Of a DNA stretch of 64,000 nt, positions 56,385 through 64,000 are shown piece by piece. The stretch comes from Niebla homalea (lineage: Eukaryota > Ascomycota > Lecanoromycetes > Lecanorales > Ramalinaceae), in assembly GCA_019925105.1 (NCBI GenBank), contig JAHGAU010000032.1:434001-498000 (forward strand). The letters are read 5' to 3'. Each line of letters opens with the position of its first letter. Position 1 is the stretch's first letter. A program made the translations under genes and the position numbers. The notes beneath the pieces are model-generated. The model made no database searches and was not told the DNA's origin. It was given only the letters and a program-made list of their open reading frames with translations.

Positions 56385-57093
56385 TTACCGCCAACTCCGG
56401 CCCATTCCTCCAAAGCCTGCCCCCATGACCTCTGCAAGACCCACTCCACCAACGTTACCACCCTCCCCCCTCTTGGCGACCTTGCCCTGGTCTCGCACTC
56501 CCTTGACCACCTTGTCGAGCGACGTCTCCACCACCACTCCACCCACAATCATCTCTCCTAGCGTTGCATGCAGCGTCTCGAAATTGAAGATCAGATCGAG
56601 CTCGCAAACGTTCTCGAAAAGGCGGTCCAAAGCCTCGACAAACACTTGGATGAGATCAAGGAGGGCGAGGGGCGATTCGGTGGAGGTGGAGATCATGATA
56701 AAGTACAGGGTCGCGTAGTGGCGGTATGTAATTAGGGTGGGGGTGTCATTGTGAGTTTGTGTATTTGGAGGAGAGGAGGATGGAGGTGGTTGAAGGAGAG
56801 GTGGCAATCTGGCGCGAATCAGCAAGAAGATCCCCATTTGCGACTGGCATGCATATAAAGGCCTGGCAATGCGTACGGTAGGAAGTTACAGGCTGAAGGT
56901 GGCCGAATTGATACGAGGGTGAAGATCTCGGATATCAAACGTTGCTGCACACTGGTGTCCTTGACTCATGTTTAGCATTCTGTGATTGTGTCTTGCATCA
57001 AGCCAACTGAGTCGAGTAACTTACGAGCTGCGTGTAAAACTTGGTCAGCCGGGGTTGGCCCGAATTGTTGAAGACCAAGACTGCGTTGATCAT
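56385..57093 (-). CDS. APS3: AP-3 complex sigma subunit
   Basis: Three exons, 57025-57093, 56877-56959 and 56385-56808, give 191 aa. The start is MINAVLVFNNSGQPRLTKFY at the ATG at 57093. The longin fold continues with TSVQQRLISEIFTLVS, NFLP, TLITYRHYATLYFIMI, LLDLIQVFVEALDRLFENVC and FNFETLHATLGEMIVGG. It is the small subunit of the AP-3 adaptor, which carries cargo from Golgi or endosome to the vacuole. The Gly-rich tail (GGNVGGVGLAEVMGAGFGG) is divergent. The gene converges with DPH3, leaving only 64 bp between the stop codons, so the 3' UTRs probably overlap. Confidence 0.9.
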
Positions 57094-57572
57094 GATGGAG
57101 AGTGTCACTTGAGGATGGCAGACAGAGCTCAAAAGGTGGCTCGGGAATGATCAAAACCATGTGCCACAATTGGAGTAGCTGCACGACACCTTGACGAGCT
57201 TCAAGGGTGGTGACTGGTGAGACGGGTGCCCGGTGACCCCCGTGCGCAATTCCTGTCTAGCTCTAAGGGCGCTCCCGCCTGAAGAACACCCGCCAATGAA
57301 GAACCCCCACCAACGAAGAACGCGCGTGCAATGCAACAGTGGTCACTTCCTCAGCCTTTCTGTCTGACACTAAGGTATTGACATACCACTCTCCACAGCA
57401 GCCCCACACAACGCTTCATGGAGCTCGTGTCGGCTCCATTATTCCTATATGATTTTCTTTGACCTCCATGCTTTTCCAATGCTTCCCCTCCACAGATCAA
57501 CCATAACACGCTAACCCTTGCTTTCAAGGGTAGGTCAAGGGCGAGCTCCGGGAGCTTGAGCCAAGGGATAAG
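57094..57572. promoter_or_regulatory. Divergent promoter region of APS3 and the phosphate transporter
   Basis: 479 bp between divergent starts. It contains repeated GAAGAACxCCxCCAA-like pieces around 57280-57325. No named site recognised. Confidence 0.4.
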
Positions 57573-60248
57573 ATGAAGTTCTCCCATAGCCTGCAGTTCA
57601 ATGCAGTGCCGGACTGGTCCAGTCACTACCTTTCCTATAGCAATCTGAAGAAGTTGATTTTTCAGCTCGAGAAACAGATTAATCAACCCTCCTCCACACA
57701 AGCCCCCAATGATCCAGAATCCTCCCCTCTTCTTACAATCGATGATCCAGATACAGTGTTTAGGAGAACGCTGGATCAAGAGCTAGAACAGATCTGTTCT
57801 TTCTATCGATTGAAAGAATCGGAGATTTTCGGCGACGTTGGAGATCTCCTCAGAGATGAGGAGGCTTTTGAGACCGAGGCCGAGGGTATGGATATGGAGC
57901 AGATCAACGGGGTCTCGGAGACAATAGGTCCCCCCCGAAGACATAGCCTTTTCGGCAAATTCAGCATGGGTGGGAGAAAAAGGCGGACGAGCAATATGAG
58001 CGCGTCAACCATCGACGAGGCGGCTGAAGATAGCGATGAGGATCCCAACGAACGGAGCGCCATGAGCAATAGTGGCCTTCTAAAACATCGACGGAAGACG
58101 ACTGACGCGAACATGGGTCAAAGCGTTGATGATCTCCGCTTGTCAAGGGATCTCTCCAGGAGAAAAATGAGCATGGCTTTCGACGAGTACAGTGATCAGG
58201 CCATGAGCAGTGTCCTAGCATCTGGTGTAACCCTGAAAAAGCGGACTACGAGCACCTACGTCTCCCTTTGCGAGCTAAAGTCATTCATCCAACTCAATCA
58301 GACGGGCTTCTCAAAGGTGCTGAAAAAGTATGACAAGATTCTTAATCGAAACCTCAAGGAGCTTTATGTGAGAGACAACGTGAATACGGCGTATCCCTTT
58401 CAACTGGCAACAATGCAACACGTGGATGAGAATATACAAAAGGTAGAGAAGGCTTACGCCGATGTGACATTCCAGGGCGACATTCCAACCGCAAGGAAGG
58501 AGTTGCGCCTCCACCTGAGAGAGCATGTAGTCTGGGAGCGGAATACTGTATGGCGAGAAATGATAGGGATAGAACGGAAAGCCCAAGCCGCCAACATGGG
58601 TGTCAGAAGAACTTTACTAGGAGGTGATCATGATCCTGGCAAGACCAGATTACAAGGTGACGACTCAGACGACATGAGCACAAAGGAAGTCGTCACGCCG
58701 GTAGGGAGATATCGATGTCCGCGTTGGCTTTTCAGCTCCACCTTCATCCAATTAGTGGTCATATTGGCAATCTTCGTTGCGTTGCTGCTAATCCCGATCA
58801 TGAAGAAGGGGGAGCAGCAGAATTGTCTTGCTATGTTGGTACTCGTCAGCTTGCTGTGGGCGACTGAGGTGTGTATTCACCAACCCTTTCGCTGGGGCTT
58901 TGTTTGACCATATGCAGGTCATTCCATTATTCGTTACTTCGCTCCTCATCCCCTTTTTGATAGTGATACTACGAGTCGTCCGAGCAGACGCAAAGCCGCA
59001 TCACAGACTCGCTCCACCAGAGGCCGCCAAATACGTCTTCGCCTCGATGTGGACCCCTGTGATAATGCTGCTGCTTGGAGGGTTCACAATCGCAGCGGCG
59101 CTTTCCAAATTCCATATCGCCAAACGAATCGCCACTCTCGTCCTTAGTAAAGCAGGTACGAGGCCGAGGACAGTGCTGATCACGAACATGTTCGTAGCGA
59201 TGATATTGAGCATGTGGATCAGCAATGTAGCGTCCCCAGTCCTATGCTACTCTATCATTCAGGTATGGAGCTTGCATACTAGACCATATTGACTATCATA
59301 ATATTAGCTAATTCGCAACATCAGCCTCTGCTTCGCAATCTCCCCTCCGATTCACGATTCACCAAGGCCCTCATCCTTGGCATCGCTCTCGCCTCCAACA
59401 TGGGGGGTGCAGCTTCTCCCATTGCCTCGCCACAGAACATCATCGCCTTGCAAAATATGCGCCCCCAGCCCTCGTGGGGCATCTGGTTCTTCGTGGCTCT
59501 CCCTGTCTGCATCGTCTCCATCTTACTAATCTGGGTTCTTCTCCTCATCACCTTCCAGCCCGGTAGAGGCACGACTATAGTCCCCATCCGTCCCATGAAA
59601 GACAAGTTCACTGGCGTGCAGTGGTTCATCTCTGGTGTCACCATTGTGACGATCATACTATGGTGCGTGACGCATCAGCTCGAAAGCGTATTTGGCGACA
59701 TGGGTGTTGTGGCAATCGTACCCATCGTCCTCTTCTTTGGAACAGGAATTCTGACCAAAGAGGACTTCAACAACTTCCTCTGGACCATCATCATCTTGGC
59801 TGCCGGTGGTCTATCCCTTGGCAAGGCTGTCTCCTCGTCAGGATTACTGCATACCATCGCTGGGGGCATCACCGAGAAAGTCGAAGGCATGAGCTTGTAT
59901 GGTGTCTTGGTCGTCTTTTGTGCTCTGATCCTAGTGATCGCCACCTTCATCAGCCATACCGTGGCCGCCTTGATTATTCTACCACTTGTGCATCAAGTCG
60001 GCGCGGGCATGGCCGAACCGCATCCCAATCTTTTGGTTATGGGCAGTGCGTTGATGTGTTCTGCGGCAATGGGGCTGCCTACCAGTGGCTTTCCTAACAT
60101 GACGGCGATAATGATGGAGGATTCGCAGACCGGCCAGCGATATTTGCGGGTTCGGCACTTTCTGACTCGAGGAATATCCAGCAGTATCATCGCTTTTGCT
60201 GTCGTCATATCGTTGGGCTATGGGCTCCTGCTCATTGCTGGGCTCTGA
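57573..60248 (+). CDS. SPX-domain low-affinity phosphate transporter (Pho87/Pho90/Pho91 type)
   Basis: Exons 57573-58868, 58918-59262 and 59325-60248 give 854 aa; both introns are phase 0. The N-terminal SPX domain (MKFSHSLQFNAVPDWSSHYL, YSNLKKLIFQLE, then SFIQLNQTGFSKVLKKYDKI) senses inositol pyrophosphates. It is split by a Ser-rich insert of about 150 residues. The C-terminal half is a divalent-anion/sodium-symporter-type domain with about 12 membrane segments. Signatures are NMGGAASPIASPQNIIAL and AALIILPLVHQVGAGMAEPH, plus GLPTSGFPNMTA. It imports or exports phosphate at the plasma or vacuolar membrane; which paralogue it is cannot be decided. Intact. Confidence 0.9.
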
Positions 60249-60924
60249 ATCACTATGCATGGTGTTGTGTAGGATTACGCACGGGGCAAGGAGTTTTGGA
60301 AGGAAGGATACCAAGTCTTTGCTAGTGGTGTGGTGTTTTGAGAATACCAAAACGGATAGGGGCATTGATTCCTGATTGATTCTTAATTGATTACACAATC
60401 CGATGCTAGACCTTCGCATTCGCCCATTTGAGCTATTAGTGACCATCCAGCGTCGAAACGGGCGGGGTTATTTTCTCTGGATCGATTCCAAATCGATGCC
60501 GTTTCGATGCCCCAATCCGATGCTGGATGATCAAGGATCGCCTACTTGAGTATTTCCCGATTGTCCAGCGTTGGATCGCGGAGCGTAATCGATTCATGAT
60601 TGATTCCTCATTGATTCCTTCTTAATCCCTCCCCATCATTCCCACGCCCTTTCTACGCTGGGGTCTTCACAGAATATCTTAGGCTTTTCGAATCGCTCAG
60701 CGATGGATTGTGCGAAGCAATTTGATCCTTGCTCGGTTGTCAAACAGTGTTTAATATTCATTATCTCTCTTACAAAAAACGTCTCCAATATTGCAGCGAC
60801 ATCAGCCAACCCAGATTGATTGGCAAACAATAAAACCCCCTTAGACTCCCTAGCTTGCTCGTCCAAAGTCTAGTCATTGTCTTCCTCCAATCGTGTTTGG
60901 TCTATCCTCTTCTAGCCCTCGTAC
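60249..60924. repeat. Intergenic with imperfect duplicated segment
   Basis: Around 60370-60460 and 60510-60625 a segment recurs imperfectly (AATCCGATGCT, TCGCxTxTTGAG, TCCAGCGTxG, plus several ATTGATTC words). No gene; it is the shared 3' region of two converging genes. Confidence 0.5.
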
Positions 60925-61806
60925 CTAGTTCAACAAGCCTATCGTCAAGTCGCCATGGATTTTAGCCTTGAGCTGGATCTCTACATCCAGATTTATCTCG
61001 AGTCTCAAGCGTAGCTGCTCATCCTCACCTCCGCCACCGCCTTCTTCACCTTCCTGCTTGCCTTTTTTGCCGCCTCCGGTGAGGCCGCCGAGGGTTTTGC
61101 CGACTTGGTCTGTAGCGCCGCTGTAGAGAAACGTCAGCGAAGGTTCTCATGCACTGGCTGAAGACAGAAGATCATTATGAGAGACATAGAGAACTTACCC
61201 AACGGCTTCACCTGCCGTATCGGTGACACCTCCAGCAGTATCCTGCACCTTATCGAGCGCTCCACCAGCGGTCTCCCCAACCTCATCCAGGGTATCCAAC
61301 GGCCCTCCACCACCCTGCTCCTCCCCCTGCTCCTTCTCCATCGTCTGCGGTGGCTTACTTCCCTTCTTGCGATTCCGATTCCTCCTCCCACCTTGCGGCG
61401 GCGGCTGACTGATATCGCTCCTCTCGCTCTCACTCGCCGGGTTCTGGCTCCTTCCTCTCCCTCTCGACTGGCGCCGCGACTTGGATCCTCCGCGCTTGGT
61501 CTCGGCTTGAGCACCCGCGCTCGCTTGCGCCTCCTCCCCGGTTGCTGCCCCACCCTCACCCTTCTCGGAAGGCGGAGGAGGAGGGGCGGCGTCCTCGGCG
61601 CCGGACTTATCTTCGCCCTTCTCAGACACCTTTTGCGCGCTGTGGGAGGTCTTGCGCGGGCCGAGTTTCTGGGGGGTGCGTTTCGTCTGCTGGGTCTGTT
61701 TCGAGGAGGTGGAGCCGCCGATGCCGCCGCTGGCTGCTGCGGAGCCGGAACCGGATGCGCCGGCGTTCATGGAGGCTTCGTCGGTTTTTGTCTGTTCTTC
61801 CGCCAT
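60925..61806 (-). CDS. Low-complexity protein with conserved C-terminal LRLxLEINLDxEIxLKAKI motif (paralogue A)
   Basis: Exons 61199-61806 and 60925-61120 with a 78-nt intron give 267 aa. The ATG at 61806 (MAEEQTKTDEASMNAG) is the first Met after noncoding-like sequence. The body is Gly/Ser/Lys/Arg-rich and disordered, with RRQSRGRGRSQNPASESE. An amphipathic GGALDKVQDTAGGVTDTAGE repeat follows. The last 30 residues (LRLRLEINLDVEIQLKAKIH, then GDLTIGLLN) are a conserved beta-rich block shared with the neighbouring gene at 62481-63070. This C-terminal block recurs in ascomycete hypothetical proteins; function unknown to me. Possibly a nucleic-acid- or phosphoprotein-type scaffold, not testable here. 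Confidence 0.7.
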
Positions 61807-62480
61807 CTTCTTGGAGTTGGGGGACTGTTTCTGGTTTTGGGGGTTGATGGTGGGGTGGGATTCTGCATTCAAAAGGGCTTTGCAACGGGGGATGTTGAAG
61901 GTGAACAGGATTTTGGGGGAGGCAAGGAGAGGAAGGGAATTAATAGACGTCTGGCGGACACACAACCTCAATCCTGCTCAGCAGGGAAAGAAAGGGAGAC
62001 ACACTCCATGCAACCCTACGTCATCCTTTCCCAGCCACCGCTACTGGAAAGTGGGAAATTGTCTCCTACCAGCTACCGGTTTTGCGGGTGGTCTAGCCCG
62101 CCACCGTCGAAAATAGGTCAGATTTCCGGCTAAGGGCGGGCGCAGATTGGTCAGAGAGGGTAATGTCCCTGGGAAACAAGTTTTAGGCTTGGAAAAGCCC
62201 CAGCGCAAATCGGAAAATGCCACCCAGTGGCTGGTGCGAGCACGCGCGATGACATAGAACTAGGGCCTCCCATGCGGGACCAAAAACATGGTTCTTATTC
62301 TAGTGCTTGACGCACAGTAATCCACCTGTAACGTTAGACCAGCTCAGGAATCATATACTAGATTGCCTGGCCAGCATTTGCTAACACTTCTTCTTGACTC
62401 TCCCACAATTCGTTGCCAGACCAATAATTTCATATAATCATCCCTACTCTTCGACCGTATCGCCAATCAGACTTAGCAGA
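61807..62480. promoter_or_regulatory. Divergent promoter between the two paralogues
   Basis: 674 bp between divergent starts. No recognised site. The open frame over it on the minus strand has no ATG-linked conserved sequence. Confidence 0.4.
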
Positions 62481-63070
62481 ATGTCCGACAGCGACGACAA
62501 CCCCCGGAAGGGCCCCCCACCTCCCACTGACGAGACCTCCGCCCAAGAAACAGAACAATCCGACACCCCCTCCGCCCCACCCAAAAACCGCTCGCGCTCC
62601 CAATCCCGGCGCGCCCGCCGCCAAAAACAACAGAAACAAGGCGGCGGCGGCGGCGGCAAGGGCAAAGGAAAACCCAAGATCCCGGAACCTGTGGAAGAAG
62701 ACACGGCCGCCGAAGAACAAGAGGAAGAAGGAGAAGGAGAAGGCCAACACGCGCAAGCGGGCGCCATGCAACCCTTCCAGCACATCGGCCCGGACAGCAC
62801 CTCCATGGACGGTCCGTCACCTACTCGCGCGCGCAGCGAGGGGAGATACCCATGCGGCCGGGGAATCCGCAGCAGTCGCTCAAGACGGGGAATCGGGCCT
62901 ACCCCGCCCCGGAGGATTACGGGGAAGGGCAGGCGATAGAGCCGAAGAGTGGTGGGGAGAGCGAGTTGCTGAAGCAGGAAGGCTTGAAGTTGCGGTTGGA
63001 GTTGAACCTCGACATCGAGATTGAGTTGAAGGCGAAGATTAAAGGGGATTTGACGTTGGCGCTGCTGTGA
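62481..63070 (+). CDS. Low-complexity protein, paralogue B
   Basis: The ATG at 62481 starts MSDSDDNPRKGPPPPTDE. The N-terminal frame is disordered, with RSRSQSRRARRQKQQKQ, a Gly run and acidic EEDTAAEEQEEEGEGEG. The C-terminal portion lies in another frame (from about 62850) and ends LKLRLELNLDIEIELKAKIK then GDLTLALL, clearly homologous to paralogue A. The frames must join between about 62770 and 62850, but the only obvious intron candidate (GTCCGT...CGCAG, 25 nt) is too short. A small unrecognised intron or a frameshift is therefore needed. The stop codon overlaps a GTGAGT donor-like site. Function unknown. Confidence 0.55.
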
Positions 63071-63730
63071 GTATTGTTCGATTCTTCCTTCCTGAAAGAG
63101 CCGCGTCTTTTTTGGTCGTCTTTGAGCAGATTGGCGGTAATTTGGGCAATTGACGCTGATGATCAAGGTCTTAGGGCTTGATATCATATGGCATTACGAG
63201 GTGGAGTGATTGGCCCACTAGGTTTAAATTGGGAGGATATGATGTATCTTGAACGCAACTTTGCGACACAGGTCTGCCTCGAGGGGTAGCTTAGAGTTGA
63301 ATTGGACATTATGAGGCCTTCTGGGCGTTGGTGTAAATTATGATATCCAGCATTCTTGTCATCAAAGATCCAATCTAATCTGTACTATGCATGGACGTTG
63401 GCGGCGCTTGTCACGTTGGGCCAATCAAACCAGGTTTCCATATTGATCTGACTCCACGCAACTCGCAGCTTTCCCTCACTTCGCCATGTCATGTGTCTGA
63501 GAACAGCAAACGAGCATAGTCTGAACAAGCCTTGATACTTGCGTGATTAGCGAATGAGACATGTTTTGCACCTCCGGCTACCCAGCCGTTCTCTTGCGCC
63601 ACATAGTGAACCCAGCGTGATGACGCCAGCATGATAGTTTTCTACCAGCGCTACAATTGTGTAGCTAGAGATCTTCATTTCAAAACACCTGTATCACCAT
63701 TGCTGTCATTTTGATTAAGGGTATACTAGC
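63071..63730. other. Intergenic, nothing recognised
   Basis: 660 bp between paralogue B and the dehydrogenase start. Only short frames; it includes the promoter of the partial gene. Confidence 0.4.
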
Positions 63731-64000
63731 ATGTCACCTCCTGGTGCTTCTTTGATCAATCAATGGCACCCTCCCAATAACCCAACCCCAACTCATACTT
63801 CCTCCTATCCCTTCATCTCCCCATCCAAATATCAAGGCGCTCTAAACTGTAAGGTCGTTCTCATCACCGGCGCCGGCCGCGGAATTGGTCGAGCTACCGC
63901 CCTCGCCTTTGCAGCTGCCGGCGCACGCGTGGCCTGTATCTCCCGAACGAAGCAGGATTTACAGATCCTAGTCGCCGAGATACGTGCCCAGCACGGCACC
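63731..64000 (+). CDS. Short-chain dehydrogenase/reductase, cut by window end
   Basis: The ATG at 63731 opens 90 codons that run off the window. After a leader of about 35 residues comes [20 protein letters not shown], the TGxxxGxG nucleotide-binding motif, then [19 protein letters not shown], the end of beta-2 and the cofactor-specificity region. An Arg after Ser at that strand end suggests an NADP(H) preference (inference). It is a classical SDR. It is separate from the broken dehydrogenase at 41418-42616 and not visibly linked to the cluster. Confidence 0.85.
   Translation, partial: MSPPGASLINQWHPPNNPTPTHTSSYPFISPSKYQGALNCKVVLITGAGRGIGRATALAFAAAGARVACISRTKQDLQILVAEIRAQHGT

Noticed and set aside
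61177..62133. Long plus-strand frame across paralogue A
   Set aside because: GC-rich low-complexity antisense shadow; no ATG-linked conserved sequence.
62444..63187. Minus-strand frames over paralogue B
   Set aside because: Shadows of Gly/Pro/Arg-rich coding DNA; the conserved tail is on the plus strand.

Overview
The window is nuclear DNA of a filamentous ascomycete (Pezizomycotina). Genes on both strands carry short GT-AG introns of about 45-190 nt. Recognisable fungal families include SUR7/PalI, CTF8, DPH3, TSR1, UTP7, an AP-3 sigma subunit, an SPX phosphate transporter, Pth11-type membrane proteins, an ascomycete laccase with a C-terminal DSGL motif, and many P450 and flavin tailoring enzymes. 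I could not fix a species or class.

Layout. 1-7.6 kb holds ordinary genes: a SUR7/PalI-like membrane protein, 4-hydroxyphenylpyruvate dioxygenase, a disordered hypothetical protein and CTF8. 7.6-15.9 kb is gene-poor, with a dispersed repeat in two copies, a possible secreted protein, one uncertain multi-exon gene and an F-box protein. 15.9-42.6 kb is a biosynthetic region. It holds an esterase, two cytochrome P450s, two 2-oxoglutarate/Fe(II) oxygenases, two divergent Pth11/rhodopsin-type membrane proteins, a Baeyer-Villiger-type flavin monooxygenase, a class I terpene synthase, a plant-type O-methyltransferase, a class A FAD monooxygenase and a short-chain dehydrogenase. A secreted laccase (45.1-47.3 kb) and a DAHP synthase (48.3-49.7 kb) follow. 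From 50.3 kb the genes are housekeeping again: UTP7, TSR1, DPH3, AP-3 sigma and an SPX-domain phosphate transporter. A divergent pair of low-complexity paralogues follows, and another dehydrogenase is cut by the window end.

The most interesting part is the terpene-synthase region. No polyketide synthase, peptide synthetase or prenyltransferase is visible, so the terpene synthase is the only candidate core enzyme. The expected chemistry is cyclisation of a prenyl diphosphate followed by oxidation (P450s, oxygenases, flavin enzymes), possible Baeyer-Villiger insertion, methylation and deacylation. Five of the tailoring genes (esterase, first 2OG oxygenase, Baeyer-Villiger enzyme, methyltransferase, dehydrogenase) have reading frames broken by single-base shifts, and the methyltransferase also has an in-frame stop. 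The terpene synthase, both P450s, the FAD monooxygenase, the second 2OG oxygenase and the laccase splice into complete frames, as do the flanking housekeeping genes. This suggests a cluster in partial decay, or local base-calling errors; the sequence alone cannot tell which. The region also holds a foldback/MITE-like element at 33.7-34.4 kb, a palindromic insertion at 29.4 kb and several dispersed or tandem repeats.

Exon structures were worked out by eye from frame continuity, splice signals and family conservation. Many listed open frames start at non-ATG codons, so ATG starts were re-chosen.
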